DNA of 42,145 nucleotides from Lentisphaerota bacterium (GTDB lineage Bacteria > Verrucomicrobiota > Kiritimatiellia > RFP12 > UBA1067), in NCBI GenBank assembly GCA_015061765.1, contig SUVZ01000001.1, forward strand, positions 1 through 42,145, given 5' to 3'. A model generated the notes under the pieces. That model was not told where the DNA came from and searched no databases. It was given only the letters and a program-made list of their open reading frames with translations. Positions 23,300 to 31,656 of this stretch are shown here, piece by piece. Position 1 is the stretch's first letter. Each line of letters opens with the position of its first letter. The position numbers were made by a program, and so were the translations under genes.

Positions 23300-26077
23300 G
23301 TGTCAGATCGTCTGAAACTTCTTCTTCGCCTTGCTTTTCTGACGATGGTTTCCATCGCCGGAGGTTCGCTTTTCTTCACGGCGGGAAAGGGGGTTGAGTC
23401 GAATCTGATTGCCTTGCTTGGAGATGCCGTGGACGGCGGTTTGCGGGAGGTGTCATCTGCGATGTCGAACTCCGCAAAATTCCTTGTGAAGGCGAAATCG
23501 CAGGATGCCGCCCGGAAGAGGCTGACCGAACTGGGGGTGGATATGCCGTCGTTCGAAACAGCCCAGAAACTGCTGGAGATGCTGTCGCCGTACGCGCATG
23601 GCTTTCTGTCTCCAAACACCCGCAGGCTTCTGGAGAACGGCGATTTCGCGGCGGTGCGGGATGCGGCGGCGGCGCGGCTCTTCTCCCCTGTGCCGCCCGT
23701 CATTTCGCCGCGCCGTGACCCGTTTCTGCTTTTTACGGACTATGTGCTTTCGTCAGAGGAGCCGCGGGGGGAGTGGATTGCGGTCACTGTTGAAATGACG
23801 CCAGACCAGGCCCTTGCCGCACTAGCCAAGGTGAAGGGCTTAGAGGATGTCAGATGTGCGGGCGCGCCTTTCCATACGGCCGTGGCGTCTGAGAACTCGA
23901 AGAGGGAGATAAATGTCCTTTCCGTCATATCGTTGGCCTGTGCGGTGCTTTTCGGTTGGCTGTTGACCGGCTCGCTGAGGTTTCTTCCGGTCCTTGCGGC
24001 TGCGCTCGCTTCGTCGTTCTGTGTTTCAGCGGCGGCGGTTTTTGCGTTTTTCCCGCGTCCGCACATGATTGCGCTTGTGTTCGGCACCACGCTCATTGGC
24101 ATGAGCGTTGATTATGTATATCATGTGCTATCCGCAAGGAACTCAATAGTCAAACCGCTTACGGTATCCTTTTCCAGTACGGTGGCGTGTTTTCTCCCGC
24201 TGATGTTTTCGGATGTCAATGTGCTTAACCAGATAGCGGTGTTTACCGTATCTGGACTTGCTGCCGTGTATCTGGGAGCGGTTGTCTTCGGGCATCCACA
24301 GGTGAACAGCTCGTGCGCAGATGGCGCCGGTCCTGTCGCTTCGGCGAGGAACGTCAATCTGCGGCGCTGGAAGGTTGCCGCGCTTTCGGCTCTTTGGGGA
24401 TTGCCGGTGCTGTGTGCTGGACTTTGCGGTGTGTCAGCCTCTTCGGACATCTCCCGTCTGCACCATCCGGATCCGTATCTTGCGGAAGGGGAGCGCATTG
24501 CGCTGGAGGTGTCCGGTGGCGAAAGCTTCGTTCCGTCCGCAGCGGATCAGGAGCGGAACTTCCGTTTGGTGGAGCGTCTCTACGCCGTAGAGGGAACGAA
24601 CTACTGTCAGATGGTGGGTTTGCCGTCTGACATTCTGAAACTGCCTGATCGCGCTCCGGTATTCGCCCCCAGGGAGATGCTGGAAGACACCCTGTTCCGC
24701 TGGCAGGATGAGGCGGGGAAACTTATGCATGTATCGATGCTGATCCTGTTCGTTGCCTTTGTGTTTGTGTTCAGGAAGGATGCGCTCGACTTTGTGATTC
24801 CGGTTGCAATTGCGTATTCAGGCGCATTCGCTGTTCTTGTATGCATTGGCGAGCAATGCAATTTCTTCGCCCGCATCTGTTTTTTCATCTTCATGGGGCT
24901 GGGATTCGACTATTCGGTGTTCCGCAGGCACTTGATGCGTACGGGTGGCGGAGATCCGCAGGACAGGACTGCTAAGGCCGTGCGGTATTCGTTCCTCACG
25001 AGTTTTGTCGGGTTTGGGCTTCTCGCGTTCACCGATTTCGCGGTCACCCGTCTGATGGGGATTGTGATGGCCGTTGGACTGGCCTTGTCCTATGTCGCCT
25101 CAAAGCTATGCTGTGGTATCTCGCGTTCGCTGTTCGGGCGCAGAAACGGCGAAGATGTCGCCGCGGTGTGGCATGAGCAGCGGGAACAGTGCGCTTCGCT
25201 GTTCTGGGCGCAATTCATGTGGTATTCGTATGCGTGGTTCGGGAAGAACTTTCAGAAGATCATATTTGTGATTGGCATGCCGGTGATATATATCTTCTCG
25301 AAGCAGGGGAGGGGGGCGCTCAAGGACTTCTATTCTGTGCTCTCCGGTTTTACCGGGAAGGAGATTTGCGCAACTACACCGCGTCTCTTCATGCACATAC
25401 TGGGATTTGCGTGGGGGTTGATGGACAAGACCGATTCCTGCACGCTGCGGAAGAATCCGCCCAGGATGTCCGTGCGCGATGATGAAGGATGGCGGCGATT
25501 CCGGGAGGTTGTGGACGGCGGAGGGGGGGCGTTTGTCCTGTGCACTCATGTTGGGATGATAGGTGTGCTGCCTTCGCTGCCAGATGCGCTGAAGCGAAAC
25601 GGAAATCCCGAGATGCGCGTACCCAAGGTCAACGCCTTTCAGCAGATGGGGCATGATGCGGTATTCATGAAGGTGTTCATGGAGCATTTCGACGGCGCCA
25701 GACTGCAGCTTCATGCAGTTGAAGACATTGGAGTGGAGACGGCTGTGGAGATGAAGGATGCTATCGGGCGCGGGGAGCTTGTCATAATGGCGGGGGACCG
25801 GGTGAGCGCAGGGTCGAAATCAACGCTTAGCCACAGATTCCTTGGACGGGACTGCGTGTGGCCTAAGGGAGTATACCGCTTCGCAAAGCTGATGGAGTCG
25901 CCCGTGTTCGCCGTCACGTGTATCTGCACCGGCTGGAACCGATATGAAGTGCATTTTGCCGCCCTCAAGCGGCAGGAGTCCGCCATGCTGGACGGGTTTG
26001 TCGCATTCCTTGAAAGGGAGACCGTGGCGCATCCCGGACAATGGTACCAATTCTACGACTTCTTCGCGGAGCGATGA
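23300..26077 (+). CDS. MMPL/RND-type exporter fused to LpxL-like acyltransferase
   Basis: 925 residues. About 1-610 form an MMPL lipid exporter: TM1, a periplasmic loop, a TM bundle with GTTLIGMSVDYVYHVLS, then a second half with GLGFDYSVFRRHL; the two DY pairs match the proton-relay positions. The second periplasmic loop is only about 95 residues, against about 180 for the first. Residues about 640-925 are an LpxL/HtrB-like lysophospholipid acyltransferase: FVLCTHVGMIGVLPSL, GELVIMAGDRVSAGSKST and AHPGQWYQFYDFF. The HX4D/E motif starts at His 750, but residue 755 is Gly, not Asp/Glu. GTG 23300 is the best start found and has no good ribosome-binding site. In aryl-polyene-like clusters these two activities are usually separate genes. 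Confidence 0.88.
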   Translation: MSDRLKLLLRLAFLTMVSIAGGSLFFTAGKGVESNLIALLGDAVDGGLREVSSAMSNSAKFLVKAKSQDAARKRLTELGVDMPSFETAQKLLEMLSPYAHGFLSPNTRRLLENGDFAAVRDAAAARLFSPVPPVISPRRDPFLLFTDYVLSSEEPRGEWIAVTVEMTPDQALAALAKVKGLEDVRCAGAPFHTAVASENSKREINVLSVISLACAVLFGWLLTGSLRFLPVLAAALASSFCVSAAAVFAFFPRPHMIALVFGTTLIGMSVDYVYHVLSARNSIVKPLTVSFSSTVACFLPLMFSDVNVLNQIAVFTVSGLAAVYLGAVVFGHPQVNSSCADGAGPVASARNVNLRRWKVAALSALWGLPVLCAGLCGVSASSDISRLHHPDPYLAEGERIALEVSGGESFVPSAADQERNFRLVERLYAVEGTNYCQMVGLPSDILKLPDRAPVFAPREMLEDTLFRWQDEAGKLMHVSMLILFVAFVFVFRKDALDFVIPVAIAYSGAFAVLVCIGEQCNFFARICFFIFMGLGFDYSVFRRHLMRTGGGDPQDRTAKAVRYSFLTSFVGFGLLAFTDFAVTRLMGIVMAVGLALSYVASKLCCGISRSLFGRRNGEDVAAVWHEQREQCASLFWAQFMWYSYAWFGKNFQKIIFVIGMPVIYIFSKQGRGALKDFYSVLSGFTGKEICATTPRLFMHILGFAWGLMDKTDSCTLRKNPPRMSVRDDEGWRRFREVVDGGGGAFVLCTHVGMIGVLPSLPDALKRNGNPEMRVPKVNAFQQMGHDAVFMKVFMEHFDGARLQLHAVEDIGVETAVEMKDAIGRGELVIMAGDRVSAGSKSTLSHRFLGRDCVWPKGVYRFAKLMESPVFAVTCICTGWNRYEVHFAALKRQESAMLDGFVAFLERETVAHPGQWYQFYDFFAER

Positions 26078-26126
26078 CGAGGACGATTGGATTGTCGGGC
26101 GAGAGCTTCATGGCAGGGGATGAGCG

Positions 26127-26167
26127 AAAAAGAAAAACGCGTCTCCCCCGTTCTACAGGCAAGACGC
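26127..26167 (-). terminator. Intrinsic terminator of tRNA-Thr
   Basis: Read on the - strand, GCGTCT (26167-26162) pairs with AGACGC (26144-26139), followed by a U-rich tail (complement of the A runs at 26127-26137). The stem can extend by two more pairs. It lies 9 bases beyond the CCA end of the tRNA. Confidence 0.85.
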
Positions 26168-26175
26168 ATCTCCGA

Positions 26176-26251
26176 TGGAGCCAGGTAAGGGATTCGAACC
26201 CCCGACCTACTCATTACGAATGAGTCGCACTACCAGCTGTGCTAACCTGGC
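26176..26251 (-). tRNA. tRNA-Thr (anticodon CGT)
   Basis: A 76-base cloverleaf on the - strand. The acceptor stem is GCCAGGT/ACCTGGC, the D arm GCAC/GTGC, and the anticodon stem ACTCA/TGAGT with loop TTCGTAA, giving anticodon CGT (reads ACG, Thr). The T arm carries GGTTCGAATCC, and the T discriminator and CCA end are encoded. It lies opposite to its neighbours and has its own promoter and terminator. Confidence 0.96.
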
Positions 26252-26271
26252 TTGGTTAAAAAACAGGGCGC

Positions 26272-26300
26272 ATTATACGAAATTCGGCACTTGAAGTCAA
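26272..26300 (-). promoter_or_regulatory. tRNA-Thr promoter (TTGACT-N17-TATAAT)
   Basis: On the - strand, TTGACT (26300-26295) and a perfect TATAAT (26277-26272) are 17 bases apart, with a predicted start near 26265, about 13 bases before the tRNA. The -35 box overlaps by two bases that of the divergent rpsT promoter. Confidence 0.85.
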
Positions 26301-26319
26301 TAGGGAATTTTGATAAAAT
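26291..26319 (+). promoter_or_regulatory. rpsT promoter (TTGAAG-N17-TAAAAT)
   Basis: TTGAAG (26291-26296) and TAAAAT (26314-26319) are 17 bases apart; TGA before the -10 is an extended -10 element. The predicted start is near 26326. It is divergent from, and overlaps, the tRNA-Thr promoter. Confidence 0.7.
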
Positions 26320-26357
26320 ACGCTCTTGTTTTCTTTTAGAAATCAGGAGAATTAATA

Positions 26358-26642
26358 ATGGCCAATATCAAAGGCGGCCGTGCCGCCCGTAAACGTGACC
26401 GTCAGAACGCGAAGGCGAATAAGCGTAATTCGTCTGTGAAGACGCGTCTTCATGACGATCACAAGAAGCTCTTCAAGGCTGCCGACGCCGGTAAGAAGGA
26501 AGATGCTGAGAAGAAGTTCAAGGAGTTCGTGAGTGGGCTCGACAAGGCGGTCAAGAAAGGCGTCATCACGAAGAACGCCGCCAACCGCCGCAAGTCCCGT
26601 GCGCAGCTCAAGATGAACAAGATGGAAAAAGCAGAAGCCTAA
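26358..26642 (+). CDS. rpsT: 30S ribosomal protein S20
   Basis: 94 residues, strongly basic and helical; binds 16S rRNA early in 30S assembly. The sequence has the family pattern: an Arg/Lys-rich start ([19 protein letters not shown]), SSVKTRLHD, and a tail [21 protein letters not shown] (26345-26349) lies 8 bases before ATG. It is followed 17 bases later by pgk with no terminator between, so the two share a transcript. Confidence 0.96.
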   Translation: MANIKGGRAARKRDRQNAKANKRNSSVKTRLHDDHKKLFKAADAGKKEDAEKKFKEFVSGLDKAVKKGVITKNAANRRKSRAQLKMNKMEKAEA

Positions 26643-26659
26643 TTTTCAGGAGTACAGTC

Positions 26660-27952
26660 ATGGCGAAGAAGACGCTGAGGGATATCGATCTCAATGGCAA
26701 GCGCGTTGTGATGCGCGTTGATTTCAACGTGCCGATGGCGAAGGATGGCTCGGGGAAGATCACCGATGATACGCGCGTTCAGGCTGCGTTGCCGTCCATC
26801 AAGTATGTGCTGGAGCAGGGTGCTTCGCTCGTGCTTATGAGCCACCTCGGTCGCCCGAAGGGTAAGGGATACGAGGCTGAGTTCTCCCTCAAGCCTGTTG
26901 CGGAGCACCTTGCTGCGTGCCTCGGCAAGCCTGTTGCGTTCGCGCCTGACTGCATGGCGGCGGACGATATCGTTGCGGCTCTCAAGCCGGGCGACGTCTG
27001 CCTGCTCGAGAACACCCGCTTCTACAAGGCTGAGGACGGCAAGGTGAAGAAGGATGACGAGAAGAAGGGCATCCACCTCACCGAAGAGGAGTTTCAGGCG
27101 AAGAAGGCCGAGCTCAAGGAGAAGCGCGCGGAGATGGCGAAGAAGCTCGCCTCCTATGGCGATGTGTACGCCAACGACGCTTTCGGTACGGCTCACCGCG
27201 CCCATGCGTCCACGGCTGTCGTTGCCGACTATCTTCGTCCTGCGGTTTCCGGATTCCTCCTCGAGAAGGAGTTGAAATTTCTCGGTGAGGCGGTTGAGAA
27301 TCCTGTCCGTCCTTTTGTCGCAATTCTCGGCGGCGCCAAGGTGTCCGACAAGCTCAAGGTCATCAAGAATCTCCTCAACAAGGTTGATACGCTCATCGTC
27401 GCCGGCGGCATGGCATACACCTTCAAGAAGGCTCAGGGGCAGGCTATCGGCAATTCGCTCTGTGAGGATGACCAGATTCCGTACGCCAAGGAGATGCTCG
27501 AGTCTGCCAAGTCCAAGGGCGTGAATTTCCTTCTCCCTGTTGATGATGTGATTGCAGACAAGTTCCCGGCCGAGAAGGATGCCTCCGATATTCAGACGAA
27601 GGTCAATGAAGGCGACATCCCAGAGGGTTGGATGGGGCTCGACATTGGCCCCAAGTCCGTCGAGCTTTTCGCGGAAGCGGTCAAGAGCGCAAAGACGGTT
27701 GTCTGGAACGGTCCTATGGGCTGCTTCGAGTTCGCGCCTCTCGCCAAGGGCACGTTCGGTGTGTGCGATGCGGTCGCGACGGTCAAGGCCAACGGCGGCA
27801 TTTCGATCATCGGTGGCGGTGATTCCGTCAGCGCAGTCAAGAAGAGCGGCAAGGCCGCCGAGATGACGCACATCTCCACCGGCGGCGGAGCCTCCCTCGA
27901 GTTCCTCGAGGGCAAAGTTCTCCCCGGCGTTGCAGCGCTTGACGACAAGTAA
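26660..27952 (+). CDS. pgk: Phosphoglycerate kinase
   Basis: 430-residue glycolytic enzyme, transferring phosphate from 1,3-bisphosphoglycerate to ADP. Visible marks: MRVDFNVPM near residue 20, [10 protein letters not shown] near 60, [10 protein letters not shown] near 114, [39 protein letters not shown] near 350 and [10 protein letters not shown] near 380, with [16 protein letters not shown] near the end. An extra charged stretch ([20 protein letters not shown], about 122-141) is a lineage-type insertion in the N-terminal domain. AGGAG lies upstream of ATG. A strong terminator closes the rpsT-pgk unit. Confidence 0.98.
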   Translation: MAKKTLRDIDLNGKRVVMRVDFNVPMAKDGSGKITDDTRVQAALPSIKYVLEQGASLVLMSHLGRPKGKGYEAEFSLKPVAEHLAACLGKPVAFAPDCMAADDIVAALKPGDVCLLENTRFYKAEDGKVKKDDEKKGIHLTEEEFQAKKAELKEKRAEMAKKLASYGDVYANDAFGTAHRAHASTAVVADYLRPAVSGFLLEKELKFLGEAVENPVRPFVAILGGAKVSDKLKVIKNLLNKVDTLIVAGGMAYTFKKAQGQAIGNSLCEDDQIPYAKEMLESAKSKGVNFLLPVDDVIADKFPAEKDASDIQTKVNEGDIPEGWMGLDIGPKSVELFAEAVKSAKTVVWNGPMGCFEFAPLAKGTFGVCDAVATVKANGGISIIGGGDSVSAVKKSGKAAEMTHISTGGGASLEFLEGKVLPGVAALDDK

Positions 27953-27997
27953 GATTGCTGGGTGTGCCGAATAAGGCTGTTTTCAGCCGAGACGAAG

Positions 27998-28027
27998 AGA
28001 GCCGCACGTTTGTGCGGCTCTTCTTTT
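27998..28027 (+). terminator. Strong intrinsic terminator of rpsT-pgk
   Basis: A perfect 10-bp GC-rich stem, AGAGCCGCAC (27998-28007) with GTGCGGCTCT (28012-28021), closed by a GTTT loop and followed by TCTTTTT. Confidence 0.95.
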
Positions 28028-28192
28028 TGGCCAAATACTGATGTGCGGTGCGTAATGGGCTCTCTTCCACTACGGATGTCCGTTGTCGGCAGTGTAAGGT
28101 CACAGGAGTGTGTAGTAGCTGGGGCGGAGGTTGGTGTTATGTGACGTTTCATTCGTGTTCGCGAATTCGTCAGGGTCAAGGGGTGGGATTGA

Positions 28193-28227
28193 GCGGGCGG
28201 ATGATTGTGGCAAGATCGTCTGCCCGC
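28193..28227. repeat. 13-bp intergenic hairpin
   Basis: GCGGGCGGATGAT (28193-28205) can pair over 13 positions (two G-U) with ATCGTCTGCCCGC (28215-28227), leaving a 9-base loop. No T-run follows on either strand, so it is not a standard terminator. It may be part of a small RNA or a protein-binding or mobile-end palindrome. Confidence 0.6.
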
Positions 28228-28611
28228 AAAAATTCAGCTTTGAAATCCACGCGACTTTTTAAAATTTCGCTTGAAAAACGCGATTTTGTCGGAGTGTGAG
28301 AATCAGTCCGAACCTAATTCTCAATACTGTGATCACCCTTTAGGTCTCTTTTTGAGGCGATAGGAACTGCACGGTCGCACCAGTTGCCTTTATTGGCAGT
28401 GCGGTACAGCCGATGTTTAAGAGAGTCCTTCCGCGATTCTTTCGAAGGATGCCGTATCGATCACACTGAACACACGAAACGCGATTCTTTGCTGCCATGC
28501 ACAGACGGGCAGGAAGGACCCTCCGCTGGTTCATTTGCGCTTTATGTGGAATCTGAAGGAGATTTCTTCTAAACCATTGCATTTCACCTATGGACTTGAT
28601 GGTTGCTTTCA

Positions 28612-28620
28612 TGGTACAAT
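28612..28620 (+). promoter_or_regulatory. Extended -10 promoter TGGTACAAT for a leaderless gene
   Basis: TGG (28612-28614) and TACAAT (28615-28620). The ATG at 28628 is exactly 7 bases after the hexamer, so the predicted transcription start is at or one base before the A of the start codon. No ribosome-binding site is possible. Confidence 0.7.
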
Positions 28621-28627
28621 CAGGGCC

Positions 28628-29134
28628 ATGAAAACGACAGATAGTTTGTTAGTTAAGTTTCTTGCGCTGGTGGTGTGCGGTGTTATGTCATCTGTGTCAG
28701 CCAAGGCCTCAACGGAAGACGATTACGATGACGGCTATGAGCTCGACCGCCTGTATGCGGGAGCATCGGTGACGATGCTCCTGCCGCAGGGCGGAGGCGA
28801 TATGCGTCGTCTTGGAGGCGCGACGGCCAGGATCGGCTATTACCTTTCTGAGACGTTGGCTGTTGAGGCCGACGCCGCATGGCTTGAGGATTGCGCAGGG
28901 CTGGGCGTTCAGGGGCTGTGGCATTGCTGGGGATACGAACGATTTGATCCATTCCTGACCTTTGGCGCGAGAGGTTGGATAGAAGGTGATGTAGGGCCTG
29001 TTGCGGGGCTTGGCACGTTCTATCATCTTACGGACAGCTGGTCGCTCCGCGGAGATGCGCAGGCGACGCTTGGCGTTGACGGCGAATGCGACATGGTCTA
29101 TTCGCTGGGGCTGGGTGTTCAATATACTTTCTGA
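28628..29134 (+). CDS. Outer-membrane beta-barrel family protein
   Basis: 168 residues. The signal peptide (LLVKFLALVVCGVMSSVSA) is followed by an acidic stretch (TEDDYDDGYE) and then alternating short beta strands (YAGASVTMLL, ATARIGYYLSETLAVEADAAWL, PFLTFGARGWIEG), ending GLGVQYTF with the terminal Phe recognised by the Bam machinery. This matches small OmpA-like/OMP_b-brl barrels with about eight strands. The frame is open upstream to 28535, but the promoter lies within that part, so ATG 28628 is chosen. Function unknown. Confidence 0.8.
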   Translation: MKTTDSLLVKFLALVVCGVMSSVSAKASTEDDYDDGYELDRLYAGASVTMLLPQGGGDMRRLGGATARIGYYLSETLAVEADAAWLEDCAGLGVQGLWHCWGYERFDPFLTFGARGWIEGDVGPVAGLGTFYHLTDSWSLRGDAQATLGVDGECDMVYSLGLGVQYTF

Positions 29135-29171
29135 CGGCAAAAGGGCCGTAAAGCAATGGCGGATGGTGATT

Positions 29172-30572
29172 ATGAGCGAGATTTCCAGCGAAAGGCCGAA
29201 CTCGAAAGAATTGGCCGAATACTTCGAACTGCTAAGGTTTCCGACGGTGGGCGCGGATCCGATGCATCTCAGGGACTGCGTCCAATGCGCGATGTGGTTG
29301 AAGAAATGGCTCGAAGGGATCGGGGCTGACGTACAGTTGCTCCTGCCGCCCGGTGAGAGCGTGCTGAATGCTCCACCGCCTGTCGTCTTCGCGGAGCGTC
29401 CGGGGGATGAAGGGGCTCCCACTTTGCTTTTCTACGGACATTACGATGTTCAGCCGCCAGACCCACTTGAGGAATGGCAGACCCCTCCGTTCGAACCGAT
29501 AGAGAGGGACGGGCGTGTCTATTGTCGCGGCGCTCAAGATGATAAAGGCCAATTTTTTTCGTTTTTGTGCGGGTTGCGTGACTTTTTGAGTGAATTTGAA
29601 GGGTCTGTCCCCAGAAAAGAAGGGTCTGTCCCCACGGTTAAGTTCCTGTTGGAGGGACAGGAGGAGAGCGGAAGCGGGGCGATAGCAAAGATTGCCGCCG
29701 ACTTGAAAGACAGGATTCGTGCCGATGTGCTTCTTGTTTGCGACACTGGTGCGGCAGCAGATCTGCAACCGGCCATCATTGCTGGATTGCGCGGCGTGAG
29801 CCATTTTACTGTTCGGCTTTCGGCAGCGGATTTTGATCTCCACTCAGGACGCTACGGCGGCATCGTTCCCAATGCGGCGCAAGGCATGGCGGAACTTATG
29901 GCTTCCCTGCATAATCCTGATGGCTCGATTGCCGTGCGCGGCTTCTGCGACAGGGTTGAGCCTCCTACGGAAGAGGAACTCACGGCGGCGGAATCTGCCG
30001 CAATGTCGGACGATGCCTATGTCAAGGAGACAGGTGTGGAGCCTTTGGGCGGGGAAGCGGGGCTTTCCATCACTGAACGCAACTCCTTCCGTCCAACGAT
30101 AGAGGTGAATGGTATACATTCTGGATACGGTGGTCCTGGTTCGAAGACAGTCATCCCGTGCGCGGCGACGGCCAAGCTCTCTATGCGCCTCGTTCCTGGA
30201 CAGAATCCGTCGGAGTGCATGGAACTTGTGGAACGTCATCTCCGTCTGCATACGCCGAGAGGAATGCGACTTTCAGTCGAGGATGTCACTGGTGATGCTC
30301 CGGCTATGAGGCTTCCCCTGAATAGTCCGGTGTTCCGTCTTGCGGCGGCGGTGCTTGATGATATCGATTCCCGCGGGGCGGTATTCCAGTGGGATGGAGC
30401 CTCGATACCTATCGTCTCCATGCTCGCCCGCATTTCGGGTGCGGCGCCTCTGCTTGTCGGGTTCGGACAGGGGGATGATCGCATCCACTCGCCGAATGAA
30501 TCGTTCTCATGGCGGCAATTCGCGCTTGGACGACGCTGGGCGCACGACATCATATCGGCCTTGGGGTGCTGA
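29172..30572 (+). CDS. M20-family dipeptidase
   Basis: 466-residue zinc peptidase of the M20A/CNDP-like type. Metal and catalytic residues: His and Asp of FYGHYDVQPPD, the bridging Asp of RGAQDDKGQ, the Glu pair of EGQEESGSG, Asp of VCDTGAAA and the His of DDRIHSPNESF. A dimerisation domain is present (from FTVRLSAADFDLHSGRYGG). An odd insert, EGSVPRK-EGSVPT at residues 143-155, is coded by a direct DNA repeat (see separate entry). The frame is open to 29001, overlapping the barrel gene. ATG 29172 (MSEISSERP) gives a normal start; ATG 29163 is an alternative, and neither has a good ribosome-binding site. Confidence 0.9.
   Translation: MSEISSERPNSKELAEYFELLRFPTVGADPMHLRDCVQCAMWLKKWLEGIGADVQLLLPPGESVLNAPPPVVFAERPGDEGAPTLLFYGHYDVQPPDPLEEWQTPPFEPIERDGRVYCRGAQDDKGQFFSFLCGLRDFLSEFEGSVPRKEGSVPTVKFLLEGQEESGSGAIAKIAADLKDRIRADVLLVCDTGAAADLQPAIIAGLRGVSHFTVRLSAADFDLHSGRYGGIVPNAAQGMAELMASLHNPDGSIAVRGFCDRVEPPTEEELTAAESAAMSDDAYVKETGVEPLGGEAGLSITERNSFRPTIEVNGIHSGYGGPGSKTVIPCAATAKLSMRLVPGQNPSECMELVERHLRLHTPRGMRLSVEDVTGDAPAMRLPLNSPVFRLAAAVLDDIDSRGAVFQWDGASIPIVSMLARISGAAPLLVGFGQGDDRIHSPNESFSWRQFALGRRWAHDIISALGC
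29598..29634 (+). repeat. Tandem GAAGGGTCTGTCCCCA repeat inside the M20 gene
   Basis: Two identical 16-base copies (29598-29613 and 29619-29634) with a 21-base period, so reading frame is kept (7 residues per unit). The core GGGTCTGTCCCC resembles the short repeat carried by REP-associated transposase (RAYT-type) elements (recollection). It falls between the catalytic Asp and Glu-Glu segments. Confidence 0.75.
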
Positions 30573-30636
30573 TTATTTAGGAATCGCGGATTTCTGATCT
30601 GCAGCATGAAAGTCATTTCTTGAAAAAGGAGGAAAC

Positions 30637-31656
30637 ATGGATTCGATTCTTGGTATGCTGATATTCTCTGCTGGCGGACTCGCCGGCGCGACATTTCTTC
30701 TTCCTTCACGTTGGGTGAAGGGGTGGTCTTATGAGACGTGGTGGTTCGTGTATTCGCTAGTCGGGCTGGTGGTGTGTCCTCCGCTGATATGCTATCTGAC
30801 CGTACCCGACTTCTGGAACGTCACGATGTCCGCACCTTCGTCTACCCTTCTTCGCTGCGCCGGTTTCGGCGCCATGTGGGGCATCGGCTCTCTGGCATGG
30901 GGGCTTATGGTACGCTATCTCGGCATTGGACTGGGGCTTGCCATCGGCTGCGGACTATGCGCCGCAACGGGTACGCTCATCCCGCCGATAGTGCAGGGAC
31001 ATGCTGCCGATCTGGTCAAGGATGCCGGAGCACTTACGGTACTCGGCGGAGTACTCGGTTCGCTTGTCGGCATCGTGTTCGTCGGAATCGCCGGCAGGTC
31101 CAAGGAGTCTGAATTGCCTGAAGAGGAGAAGCGGAAGGCCGTCGCCGACTTTGATTTCCGCAAAGGCGTGATCACCGCTGTGATTGCGGGGGTGTTCTCG
31201 GCCGGAATGAATTTCGGTCTTCAGGGAGCGGAGGTCATCGAGAAGGCTGCTGTCGCTGCGGGGGCCAAGGAATGCTGGCGCGGCATGCCTGTGATAATGG
31301 TCGTGCTTGCCGGCGGTTTTGTAGTGCAGGCTATATGGTGCGTCCATAGCGGATTCAAGAACCGTTCGCTCGGAGACTACCTCAAGATATCCCCCGGAAA
31401 TTTCCTGCTCAGTTCAGCGGTCGGCGTCATCTGGGTATGTCAATTCGCGTGCGCCAAGATCGGTGAACCGCTGATGGGCAGTCTCAAATACATCTCGTTC
31501 GCAGTGGTGATGGCGTCCACCATCTTCTTCTCCACCCTGATAGGGATTATGATAGGTGAGTGGAAGGGCGTTGGGGCCCGCACAAGGTTTTTCCTTGCGC
31601 TCGGTACTGTGATTCTCGTTCTCAGCTTTTGCGTGATATCATTCGGCTCCAAGTAA
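30637..31656 (+). CDS. L-rhamnose/proton symporter RhaT-like permease
   Basis: 339 residues and about ten membrane helices, matching the length and pattern of RhaT-type drug/metabolite-fold symporters. Marks by eye: FLLPSRWVKGWSYETWWFVYSLVGL at the N-terminus, GAMWGIGSLAWGLMVRYLGI, the hydrophilic central loop (GRSKESELPEEEKRKAVADFDFRKG), and GEWKGVGARTRFFLALG. A strong AAAGGAGGAAACATG start. It follows the M20 peptidase gene by 64 bases. No rhamnose catabolic gene is near, so the substrate is uncertain. Confidence 0.85.
   Translation: MDSILGMLIFSAGGLAGATFLLPSRWVKGWSYETWWFVYSLVGLVVCPPLICYLTVPDFWNVTMSAPSSTLLRCAGFGAMWGIGSLAWGLMVRYLGIGLGLAIGCGLCAATGTLIPPIVQGHAADLVKDAGALTVLGGVLGSLVGIVFVGIAGRSKESELPEEEKRKAVADFDFRKGVITAVIAGVFSAGMNFGLQGAEVIEKAAVAAGAKECWRGMPVIMVVLAGGFVVQAIWCVHSGFKNRSLGDYLKISPGNFLLSSAVGVIWVCQFACAKIGEPLMGSLKYISFAVVMASTIFFSTLIGIMIGEWKGVGARTRFFLALGTVILVLSFCVISFGSK

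Larger units (their letters stand above)
27953..28614 (+). other. Long intergenic region between pgk and the beta-barrel gene
   Basis: No convincing gene is seen on either strand. It holds the pgk terminator, a small GGCTG/CAGCC hairpin at 27975-27988, a strong hairpin at 28193-28227, a 6-bp hairpin at 28426-28449 (TCCTTC/GAAGGA) and AT-rich stretches around 28228-28285 with two similar CGCGACTTTTT / CGCGATTTTG elements. It could hold a small RNA, but I see no clear promoter and terminator pair for one. Confidence 0.5.

Noticed and set aside
28340..28612. A 90-codon - strand ORF in the pgk-barrel intergenic region
   Set aside because: Composition is not protein-like, no ribosome-binding site or homologue pattern is seen, and hairpins lie in the same area.
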